Source: DASYLJ01 sp964432595 (GTDB taxonomy: Bacteria; Desulfobacterota; Binatia; DP-6). Taken from it: DNA of 64,000 bases. Shown in pieces: positions 57,657 to 64,000 of this stretch. The number at the start of each line of letters is the position of its first letter. Position 1 is the stretch's first letter. The stretch is from positions 1-64,000 of the forward strand of contig CAYSOF010000027.1 in the NCBI GenBank assembly GCA_964432595.1, written 5' to 3'. The notes under the pieces were generated by a model, which was given only the letters and a program-made list of their open reading frames with translations, was not told where the DNA came from and did not search any database. The translations under genes were made by a program, and so were the position numbers.

Positions 57657-58454
57657 GTGACATCGAAGCAGCCCATGCGACGCGCAGGAGCGGCTCTGGT
57701 GCTGGCCCTCGTCGCCGTGTCGACGAGCGCCGGCGCGGCGTGCACTGACATGGACCACACGCACGCCGCCTGGACCGCCGTCCTGCAGGAACACGTGGCG
57801 GATGGTCGCGTCGACTATGCGGCGCTGGCGCGCGCGGACGGTCCGCTGAACGCCTACTTGGCGGCGCTGTCGGGCACGTGCGCCGCGGACTACGAGCGCT
57901 GGACCCGCGCGCAGCGCATCGCCTTCTGGCTGAACGCCTACAACGCGTTCACCGTGCGCCTGATCTTGGACCACTACCCGATCGCGTCGATCCGGCGCAT
58001 CGGCTGGCTCCCGGGCGCGGCCTTCCGCGAGCGCTTCATTCCGATGACGGGGCTGAAGGGTGGAACGATCTCGCTCGACGACATCGAGCATCGCACGCTC
58101 CGGAGCGCCTTCCGCGAGCCCCGCATCCACTTCGCGCTGGTGTGCGCCGCACGCAGCTGCCCCGATCTGCGCACAGAGGCGTATCGCGCCGCCGATCTGG
58201 ATCGGCAGCTCGAAGAACAGGGCCGCGTGTTCCTGCGGGACCGCACGAAGAATCGCGTCGACGTGGCCGCGAAGACGCTGTACCTGTCGTCGATATTCGA
58301 CTGGTTCCGGGACGACTTCGTCGCGGCGGCGGGCTCGGTGCCCGCCTTCGTGGCACCCTACCTCGACGACGCCGGGACCCCGGTGACCGGGTTCTCGGTG
58401 GAGTTCCTCGACTACGACTGGTCGCTCAATGACCGGAAGGGAGACGACCGATGA
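57657..58454 (+). CDS. Exported DUF547 protein
   Basis: A 265-residue protein with a signal peptide (about residues 1-28, ending SAGA). The DUF547 domain is clear: YAALARADGPLNAYLAALS, RIAFWLNAYNAFTVRLILDHYP, ISLDDIEHRTLR and HFALVCAARSCPDLRTEAY, which holds the conserved Cys residues and a likely cysteine-peptidase-like active site. The molecular role of DUF547 is unknown. GTG 57657 is chosen for its nearby GAGGAG; ATG 57675 is an alternative. It leads the rightward operon and overlaps the next gene by four bases. Confidence 0.92.
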   Translation: MTSKQPMRRAGAALVLALVAVSTSAGAACTDMDHTHAAWTAVLQEHVADGRVDYAALARADGPLNAYLAALSGTCAADYERWTRAQRIAFWLNAYNAFTVRLILDHYPIASIRRIGWLPGAAFRERFIPMTGLKGGTISLDDIEHRTLRSAFREPRIHFALVCAARSCPDLRTEAYRAADLDRQLEEQGRVFLRDRTKNRVDVAAKTLYLSSIFDWFRDDFVAAAGSVPAFVAPYLDDAGTPVTGFSVEFLDYDWSLNDRKGDDR

Positions 58455-58621
58455 CGACCAAGACCGTATCCATGCTGCTCGGGCTCGCCGGAGTGTTCGC
58501 CGCGGGAACCGCCTGCTTCGGGCTCTTCACCCGCACCGAGCCGTCCGAGTCGACGATCGAGGAATGTGCCGGCCTGTCGGGCCAGGCCAAGGCGGACTGC
58601 GAGCGCCGGCACGGCAAGTAG
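58451..58621 (+). CDS. 56-residue membrane or lipoprotein peptide
   Basis: A short gene joined to DUF547 by an ATGA overlap and followed one base later by the radical SAM start. It reads MTTKTVSMLLGLAGVFAAGT and on, a hydrophobic segment of about 17 residues with a Cys at residue 22 (GTACFG), then an acidic stretch and two more Cys (EECAGLSGQAKADCERRHGK). It is either a single-pass membrane peptide or a lipoprotein; the two C-terminal Cys could bind metal or form a disulfide. Tight overlaps make it very likely to be translated. No family is recognised. Confidence 0.75.
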   Translation: MTTKTVSMLLGLAGVFAAGTACFGLFTRTEPSESTIEECAGLSGQAKADCERRHGK

Positions 58622-58622
58622 C

Positions 58623-59894
58623 GTGTCCTGGCGCGCGCAGGCGGCGGAGACGCGCGCGATCCTGGCGGCCGCGTGGGACGCGCTGCCGCCCGCGCTGCGG
58701 CTCCCGACGCAGTTTCTCGGCCGGCAGTACGCCGGCTGCGGCGCCACCATCGGCGCGATGCCCCGCTGCGACTTCACCTGCAGCGGCTGCTACCTCGGCC
58801 ACGACGCGAATCACGCGCGACCGCTCGGGCTGGCCGACCTGGACGCGCAGCTCGACCGCCTGCGCGCGTGGCTCGGGCCGTCGGGAAACCTGCAGATCAC
58901 CGACGGCGAGGTCACGCTCCGCGACGAGCGCGAGCTGATCCGGTTGATCCGCCGCGCACGCGAGGTCGGCCTCGTGCCGATGCTGATGACCCACGGCGAG
59001 ACCTTCCGGCGCAAGCCGCGGATGCTCGACCGCCTGATGGCGGACGGCGGGCTCGGCGAGGTGTGCTTCCACGTCGACACGACGATGCGCGGTCGCCGCG
59101 ATCGGTTCGCCCGGGCCCGTACCGAGGCCGACCTGCACGCGCTGCGCGCCGAGTTCGCGGACCTGATCCGCGCGGCGCGGGCGCGCACGGGGTTGCCCCT
59201 CGACGCGGCGTCGACGGTGACGGTGTCGCGTAGCAATCTCGACGACGTGCCCGGCATCGTGCGCTGGTTCCTGGACCATGCGGACGCGTTCAAGATGGTG
59301 AGCTTCCAGCCGCTGACCGCCGTCGGGCGCACCGATCCGGCACTGGCCGGCGTCGACGTCGAGGCGCTCTGGCGGCGCATCGCCGACGGCGCCGGCGAGC
59401 CCGAGCTCGCGCAGGGCACGGGACATCTCGGCCATCCCGCGTGCTCGCGGTTCGTGCAGGGCGTGGCGGTGCGACGCGGCGGACGCGTCCGCTTCGCGCC
59501 GCTCTACCGGCAGGACCGTCCCGCGGAGATGCGGTTCCTGGACGAGCTGCTCGCGCGGCTCGGCGGGACGTCGTTCCGGCTCGAGCACCCCGCCGCGCGG
59601 CGCCGGCATGCGACCGCGCTGCTCGCCCGCCACGCGGGCTTCCTCGTCCGGCGCGGACTGCCGCAGCTGTGGCGCGTCGCGCGCCGGGCAGGCCTCGGAC
59701 GACCGCGCTACTTCTGCGTCGTGAGCCACCACTTCATGAACGCCGCCGAGCTCGCGACGCCGGTCGGCCGCGAGCGGCTGGCGGCGTGCGCCTTCCGCGT
59801 CCCCGTCGACGGCCGCCTGGAATCGATGTGCGCCGTGAACGCCCTCGGGCTGCGCGAGACCGTCTATCGGGACGCCGCGGGTGCTCGCGCGTGA
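58623..59894 (+). CDS. Radical SAM protein of unknown substrate
   Basis: A 423-residue radical SAM enzyme starting at GTG 58623. The FeS motif CDFTCSGC uses Cys49, Cys53 and Cys56 in MPRCDFTCSGCYLGHDANHAR. NLQITDGEVTLRDERELIRLI replaces the usual GGEP strand with DGEV, and later strands are VPMLMTHG and VCFHVDTTMRG. The C-terminal 130 residues include HPACSRF and ESMCAVN, possible ligands of a second cluster. It differs from ArsS in length and motifs. Its operon suggests action in the same pathway, for example another C-C or C-As bond, or lipid modification (inference). Confidence 0.88.
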   Translation: MSWRAQAAETRAILAAAWDALPPALRLPTQFLGRQYAGCGATIGAMPRCDFTCSGCYLGHDANHARPLGLADLDAQLDRLRAWLGPSGNLQITDGEVTLRDERELIRLIRRAREVGLVPMLMTHGETFRRKPRMLDRLMADGGLGEVCFHVDTTMRGRRDRFARARTEADLHALRAEFADLIRAARARTGLPLDAASTVTVSRSNLDDVPGIVRWFLDHADAFKMVSFQPLTAVGRTDPALAGVDVEALWRRIADGAGEPELAQGTGHLGHPACSRFVQGVAVRRGGRVRFAPLYRQDRPAEMRFLDELLARLGGTSFRLEHPAARRRHATALLARHAGFLVRRGLPQLWRVARRAGLGRPRYFCVVSHHFMNAAELATPVGRERLAACAFRVPVDGRLESMCAVNALGLRETVYRDAAGARA

Positions 59895-60592
59895 CCGTCT
59901 ACGGGCTCCTCGCCGCCACGGGATGCATCGCCGGCGTGCTCTGGCTCTTCCGGCACCGCGACGGCATGGGCGTCTCGGAGAACGAGTTCTGGGCGGCCAT
60001 GTGGACATTGCTCGCGGGCGGCATCGTCGGTGCCAAGCTCTTCTTCGTCGTGCTCGGATGGGAGCACTACGCGCGCGGCGAGCTGCGCTTCTGGGCGGAT
60101 TTTCGAGTCGGCTTCGTCTTCTTCGGCGGTCTCGCGGGCGCGGCCCTCGCCGGCGCGATCTTCGCCCGCGTGCGTCGGCTCGGCTTCGTGCGCGGCGCCG
60201 ACTACTTCGCCGTGGCGCTTCCGCTCGGGCATGCGATCGGACGCGTCGGCTGCTTCTTTGCCGGGTGCTGCCACGGCCGTCCGCCGCACCCCGTGCAGCT
60301 GTACGAAGCCGCGGGGCTCGCGCTCATCGCCCTCGCCTGCCGCGGCGTGCTCGCGCGCGTCGAAGCCGGCGCGATGCCGCGCGGCGGCGCGTTCCAGTGG
60401 TACCTGATCCTCTACGGGACGCTCCGCTTTCTGCTCGATCCGCTGCGCGCCGACGGCCGGCCCGAGCGCTTCCTCGGCGTGTCGCACCAGCAGCTCGTCG
60501 CCCTGCTGCTGATCGCGACGGGCGTCACGTGGGCCGCGGTGTCGCGCCGGTCGATGGCAGGCGCCCGCGCGGCGGCGGCGGTCCGATCGTGA
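59891..60592 (+). CDS. Lgt-type prolipoprotein diacylglyceryl transferase paralogue
   Basis: A 233-residue polytopic protein of the Lgt family. The family motif is HAIGRVGCFFAGCCHGRPPHPVQLYE with Arg118, matching Arg143 of E. coli Lgt, and YGTLRFLLDPLR with Arg178, matching Arg239. But at the place of the essential HGG of E. coli (His103) the text is FFGGLAG, with Phe78. Lgt normally moves diacylglyceryl from phosphatidylglycerol to a lipoprotein Cys. The changed residue and operon context suggest another acceptor. GTG start, GTGA overlap with the radical SAM gene. It may not be the housekeeping Lgt of this organism. Confidence 0.88.
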   Translation: MTVYGLLAATGCIAGVLWLFRHRDGMGVSENEFWAAMWTLLAGGIVGAKLFFVVLGWEHYARGELRFWADFRVGFVFFGGLAGAALAGAIFARVRRLGFVRGADYFAVALPLGHAIGRVGCFFAGCCHGRPPHPVQLYEAAGLALIALACRGVLARVEAGAMPRGGAFQWYLILYGTLRFLLDPLRADGRPERFLGVSHQQLVALLLIATGVTWAAVSRRSMAGARAAAAVRS

Positions 60593-61623
60593 CCCGCGCC
60601 GAATGGATGCGCGCGCATCCGCGGTTCCCGTGGCTCGACGCGACGGACGTGCCGGGCGTGGCGTCGTTCCTCGCGCGGCGCGGGTGGATCGTCGCCGGCG
60701 AGACCGTCCGGCGCTGCGAGCGCGCGGGCGAGGGGAACATGAACCTCACGCTCCGCGTCCACACCGACCGCCGCCGCGTCATCCTGAAGCAGGCACGCCC
60801 CTGGGTCGAGAAGTACGACCACATCCCGGCGCCGTGGGACCGCGCGCTCACCGAGCAGCGGTTCTACGCGCGCGCGGCGACGTTGCCTGCGGTCGCGGCG
60901 CGGATGCCGGCGCTCCTCGCCGCGGACGAGTCGGCCTGCGCGTTGCTGCTGGACGACCTGCCGGGCGCACGCGACCTCACCAGCCTGTACGCCGGCGACG
61001 TCGTCGGCGCCGGCGAGATCGACGCCCTGGCCGACTGGCTCCGCGCGCTGCACGCGGGCACGCGCGGCGACGTCGGCGACGGCGCGGCGAATCGCGCCAT
61101 GCGCGCGCTCAATCACGGGCACTGCTTCGTCGTCCCGTTCGCGACGCCGCCCGCGGTCGATCTCGATGCCCTGGAGCCGGGGCTGGCGGGCGCGGCCGCG
61201 CACCTGGCCGCCGACGGCACGACGCGCGGCCTGATCGACGCGCTCGGACGGCGCTATCTTCGCGACGGTCCCTGCCTCGTCCACGCCGACTACTTTCCCG
61301 GCAGCTGGCTGCGAACCGACGTCGGGCTCCGCATCATCGATCCCGAGTTCGCGTTTCCCGGCGACCCGGAGGTCGACGTCGGCTGTGCGCTGGCGCATCT
61401 CGCCCTCGCGGCGCAGCCGGCGGACGCGGCCGCGCGCTTCCTCGCGGCGTACGGCGGCGCCGACGCGACGCTCGTGGCGCGCTATGCCGCCGTCGAGGTG
61501 CTGCGCCGACTCCTCGGCGTCGCCCAGCTACCCCTTGCGCGCGGCGACGGCGCGCGCGTGCGCCTGCTCGAGCGCGCGCTGCACGCCCTGCGCGTCGGCG
61601 ACGCGGGACGGCTCTGGGGATGA
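60589..61623 (+). CDS. Methylthioribose kinase-like sugar kinase (APH fold)
   Basis: A 344-residue kinase of the aminoglycoside phosphotransferase fold. The N-lobe text GEGNMNLTLRVHTDRRRVILKQARPWVEKYDHIP, then PWDRALTEQRFYA, closely follows the MtnK pattern GNLNYVF...IKQA...DRARIE. The catalytic loop is LVHADYFPGSWL and the metal Asp is in IIDPEFAFPGDPEVDVG. MtnK phosphorylates 5-methylthioribose at O1. Here the natural substrate may be another 5-substituted ribose. It starts at GTG and overlaps the Lgt-like stop; it is followed by the nucleoside hydrolase with an ATGA overlap. Confidence 0.85.
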   Translation: MTRAEWMRAHPRFPWLDATDVPGVASFLARRGWIVAGETVRRCERAGEGNMNLTLRVHTDRRRVILKQARPWVEKYDHIPAPWDRALTEQRFYARAATLPAVAARMPALLAADESACALLLDDLPGARDLTSLYAGDVVGAGEIDALADWLRALHAGTRGDVGDGAANRAMRALNHGHCFVVPFATPPAVDLDALEPGLAGAAAHLAADGTTRGLIDALGRRYLRDGPCLVHADYFPGSWLRTDVGLRIIDPEFAFPGDPEVDVGCALAHLALAAQPADAAARFLAAYGGADATLVARYAAVEVLRRLLGVAQLPLARGDGARVRLLERALHALRVGDAGRLWG

Positions 61624-62489
61624 GCACGGCCGTCTGGATCGACACCGACCCCGCCGTCGGTCTGCCGCGCGCCGACGTCGACGACGGGCTGGCGCTCGTC
61701 CAGGCGTTTCACTCGCCGGAGCTGGCCGTGCGCGGCATCGGGGTGGTCTTCGGCAACGCGCCGCTGGCCGACGCCATGCCGATCGCCGTCGAGATCGCGC
61801 GGCGCTTCGGTCCGCCGGGGCTGGGCGTGCACGCCGGCGCAGCGAGCGCGGACATGCTCGGCGCCGACTCGCCGGCCGTGGCCGCGCTCGCCGCGGCGTT
61901 GCAGTCCGAGCCGCTCACCGTTCTCGCGCTCGGGCCGCTCACGAACGTCGCCACCCTGCTCCTGCGCCATCCGGCGCTGGCGCCGCGCATCCGCGAGATC
62001 GTGTGCGTCGCCGGCCGCCGGCCCGGCCAGGCGTTCCGCTCGACGCCGCGGCAGCCGACGCCGTTCCCGGATCTCAACTTCGAGTGCGACCCCGCGGCGA
62101 TGGCGGTGCTGTTGCGGAGCGCCGTACCCGTCGTGCTGGCGCCGTGGGAGGTCTCGTCGCACGTGTGGATCGGCGCCGCGGAGCTGGACGCGATGACCGC
62201 GGCCGGCGGCGCGGCGGCGTGGCTCGCGGCGCGCTCCCGCGACTGGCTGGCGTTCTGGGAGCGCGAGCTGCACGCGCCCGGCTTCAATCCGTTCGACACG
62301 CTCGCGGTCGCCTGGGCGATCGACCGGGCGCTCATCGAGCACATGGAGGCCGACGCGGCGGTCGAGACGTCGCGTCGCGGGCCGGAGCTCGTCGTCCGCC
62401 CCCCAGCGGGCGGACGCCGGGTGGTCTACGGGGTGCGACCGCGCGACGGCTTCCTCCCGTCGCTGATGGCGCGGCTGACGCGCACCTAG
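61620..62489 (+). CDS. Inosine-uridine-type nucleoside hydrolase
   Basis: A 289-residue nucleoside hydrolase. The calcium-binding motif starts WIDTDPAVGL with Asp8 and Asp10, but the second Asp pair is pushed back by an insert (VDDGLAL, Asp21 and Asp22). Other marks are LALGPLTNVATLLL, PDLNFECDPAAMAVLL and HAPGFNPFDTLAVAWA, where the late Asp completes the metal site. The enzyme splits N-glycosidic bonds of ribosides. In this operon, removal of adenine from a 5'-modified adenosine is the attractive role. It is the last gene of the rightward operon and overlaps the dinB end by four bases. Confidence 0.92.
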   Translation: MSTAVWIDTDPAVGLPRADVDDGLALVQAFHSPELAVRGIGVVFGNAPLADAMPIAVEIARRFGPPGLGVHAGAASADMLGADSPAVAALAAALQSEPLTVLALGPLTNVATLLLRHPALAPRIREIVCVAGRRPGQAFRSTPRQPTPFPDLNFECDPAAMAVLLRSAVPVVLAPWEVSSHVWIGAAELDAMTAAGGAAAWLAARSRDWLAFWERELHAPGFNPFDTLAVAWAIDRALIEHMEADAAVETSRRGPELVVRPPAGGRRVVYGVRPRDGFLPSLMARLTRT

Positions 62490-63706
62490 TCGCGCTCGCC
62501 CCGCTTGATCTGCCCCGTCGGCGCCGCCTTCTCCGCGTGGGCGTCGGCGCGGGCGACGGTGCCGGGGCCGAAGCGGGCGGCGATGCGATCCAGCGCGGCG
62601 TTCAGCGAGGCGTTGCGCTCCTGGGTACGGTCCGGGAAGAGCGCGAGCTGCGGCGGATCGTCGGCGGTGATGCTCGTCGCCGTCACGCCGATCAGCCGGA
62701 CCGCGCGGACCGGACGGTTCACCGTCCAGAGGTGCAGCGCCATCTCGGAGAGCGTACGGCCGTCGTCGGTCGGGTGCGGGAGCGGGCCCTGGCGCGTCAG
62801 CAGGCGGTAGCGGCCCGCGCCGAGGCGTTCAGCCAGCTTGATCTTCACGACCACCGTCCCGGCGCGCACGCCGTCGTGACGCAGGCGGCGCGCCACCGCT
62901 TCCGCGTGCGCGACGATCGCGCTGCGGATCGTCGCGTCGTCGCGCACGTCCTCGCCGAACGTGTTCTCCTCGCCGTACGACTTGGCGTCGCGGTCGGGCT
63001 CGACGATGCGCGCGTCCTGGCCGAGCGCCAGCTTCCGCAGCGCCGGGGCCGCGCGGCCGACGGCGAGCGCCAGCCGCCCGGGATCGCAGGCGGCGAGATC
63101 GCCGATCGTCGCGATGCCGAGGCGCGCCAACGACGCCTGCAGCACGGGGCCGACGCCCCACAGGCGGCCGACGGGCAGCGGCGCCAGGAAGTCGACGATG
63201 CCGTCGGGCGGGACCTCGAGCAGGCCGTCCGGCTTGGACAGGTCGCTCGCGATCTTCGCCACCATCTTCGCGGGGCCGATGCCGACCGACACGGCGAGCC
63301 CGGTCACCTCGCGCACGCGGTCCTTCACGCGCCGGCCGATCGCGAGACCCGGTCCCAGCAGCCGCACCGATCCCGTCACGTCGATGAACGCCTCGTCGAG
63401 CGAGAGCGGCTCGATCAGCGGGCTCACCTCGCCGAACACCTCGCGGATCTGCGCGCTCACGCGCCGGTACTTGCCCATGTTGCCGCGGACGATCACGGCG
63501 TCCGGGCAGAGCGTCTTCGCCTGCGCAGTCGGCATCGCCGAGTGCACTCCGAAGCGCCGCGCCTCGTACGACGCGGCCGCGACGACGCCGCGGCGCGAGT
63601 CGCCGCCGACGATCACCGGGCGGCCGCGCAGCTCCGGATGATCGCGCTGCTCGACGGCGGCATAGAACGCATCCATGTCGGCATGCAGGATCACCGGACT
63701 GCGCAC
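62486..63706 (-). CDS. dinB: DNA polymerase IV (Y family)
   Basis: A 406-residue translesion polymerase from GTG 63706. The catalytic carboxylates are in ILHADMDAFYAAVEQ and PLSLDEAFIDVTG, with RGVVAAASYEARRFGV for the nucleotide-binding loop and GIGPAKMVAKIASD plus the thumb HhH region LWGVGPVLQASLARLGI. The little-finger domain follows and ends PPQLALFPD, a probable clamp-binding motif (QLALF). Pol IV copies past damaged bases. The frame is open to GTG 63790, only six bases from the divergent MOSC gene; the shorter form is preferred because it leaves room for a promoter. Confidence 0.94.
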   Translation of the reverse strand: MRSPVILHADMDAFYAAVEQRDHPELRGRPVIVGGDSRRGVVAAASYEARRFGVHSAMPTAQAKTLCPDAVIVRGNMGKYRRVSAQIREVFGEVSPLIEPLSLDEAFIDVTGSVRLLGPGLAIGRRVKDRVREVTGLAVSVGIGPAKMVAKIASDLSKPDGLLEVPPDGIVDFLAPLPVGRLWGVGPVLQASLARLGIATIGDLAACDPGRLALAVGRAAPALRKLALGQDARIVEPDRDAKSYGEENTFGEDVRDDATIRSAIVAHAEAVARRLRHDGVRAGTVVVKIKLAERLGAGRYRLLTRQGPLPHPTDDGRTLSEMALHLWTVNRPVRAVRLIGVTATSITADDPPQLALFPDRTQERNASLNAALDRIAARFGPGTVARADAHAEKAAPTGQIKRGERD

Positions 63707-63796
63707 GCCATCGGCGCTACCATCCACACCGAACCGCCGCCAGAGAAAATTCTCGCCACCCTCGCCAGGCACCGCGCGAGCTGTTACCACCGCGCC

Positions 63797-64000
63797 ATGA
63801 CGACCATCGGCACGGTTCGCGAAGTGTGGCGCTACCCCGTCAAGTCGATGGGAGGCGAATTGCTCCAGCGCACGACGCTCGGACCATTGGGCATCCCCGG
63901 CGACCGCGGCTGGGCGCTGCGCGACCAGACGGCGGGCGAGATCCGCGGCGCCAAGAAGATGCCCGCGCTGATGATGTGCACCGCCCGCTACGTCGCGGAG
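63797..64000 (+). CDS. MOSC-domain protein, N-terminal part
   Basis: The gene starts at ATG 63797 and leaves the window after 68 residues. The visible text VREVWRYPVKSMGGELLQRT followed by GIPGDRGWALRDQTAGEI is the N-terminal beta-barrel of MOSC proteins (YcbX/mARC type). These bind molybdenum cofactor and reduce N-hydroxylated compounds. Whether a ferredoxin domain follows cannot be seen. It is divergent from dinB. Confidence 0.9.
   Translation, partial: MTTIGTVREVWRYPVKSMGGELLQRTTLGPLGIPGDRGWALRDQTAGEIRGAKKMPALMMCTARYVAE

Noticed and set aside
63707..63790. Longer DNA polymerase IV start at GTG 63790
   Set aside because: It would add 28 residues before the conserved start of the family and leave only six bases to the divergent MOSC gene.

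Overview
The window is very GC-rich DNA with tightly packed bacterial genes, many sharing 1 to 17 bases with the next gene (ATGA/GTGA junctions) and many starting at GTG. About 50 protein genes are supported. No tRNA, rRNA, CRISPR array, transposase or prophage gene is seen. Secreted proteins with N-terminal signal peptides, one with a long Thr/Ser linker, next to Gram-negative envelope genes (OpgG, YdbH/YnbE/YdbL-like) suggest an uncultured, didermal, soil-type bacterium of the old 'Deltaproteobacteria' sphere (Binatota-like). That assignment is inference from style of gene content, not a marker-gene result.

Layout. 1-9.3 kb, minus strand: DUF2855 protein, OpgG, UvrA, SGNH hydrolase, PPOX flavoprotein, a secreted HExxH protein and the start of a MoxR ATPase. 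9.4-13.1 kb, plus: hybrid histidine kinase and TauE-type permease. 13-18.3 kb: PQQ sugar dehydrogenase, PhyH dioxygenase, a flippase-like membrane protein and a GT39-like membrane enzyme. 18.2-24.1 kb: alpha/beta hydrolase, then a plus-strand operon of a YdbH-like AsmA-type protein, a YnbE-YdbL fusion lipoprotein, a DUF2723 membrane protein and a small membrane protein. 24.1-29.4 kb: secreted hydrolases, an LprI-like protein, a lipase/AraC divergent pair and a GFA enzyme. 29.4-37 kb, minus: an ECF42-type sigma factor with its DGPF and SRPBCC partners, a large membrane protein and an MalT-like ATPase. 37-49.3 kb: exported GH94-like enzyme, H-NOX-like protein, acyl-CoA synthetase, NTF2-like protein, secreted propeller-like protein, DUF72, HAD phosphatase, a gene-decay junction with a CheB remnant, a large KatE-type catalase and a GNAT enzyme. 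49.3-52 kb: secreted lipase-like protein. 52.3-62.5 kb: two divergent operons. 62.5-64 kb: DNA polymerase IV and the start of a MOSC protein.

The most interesting region is 52.3-62.5 kb. The leftward operon holds ArsS (arsenosugar radical SAM enzyme), a fatty acid hydroxylase/sterol desaturase, two glycosyltransferase-type genes of the TIGR04282 and TIGR04283 arsenosugar-associated families, and a TVP38-pyridine nucleotide-disulfide reductase fusion. The rightward operon holds DUF547, a 56-residue membrane peptide, a second radical SAM protein, an Lgt paralogue with an altered active site, a methylthioribose-kinase-like enzyme and a nucleoside hydrolase. Read together, this looks like a pathway that makes a 5'-modified (arsenical) nucleoside, removes the base, phosphorylates the sugar and attaches a glycerol or lipid group: an arsenosugar or arsenolipid pathway not described in this form to my knowledge.

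A second signal is a family of long-stem imperfect palindromes (13.05-13.18, 51.97-52.11 and 52.19-52.33 kb). They occupy the only two roomy convergent intergenic regions in the window. Two copies 39 kb apart share nearly identical core motifs while their outer arms differ in sequence but still pair.
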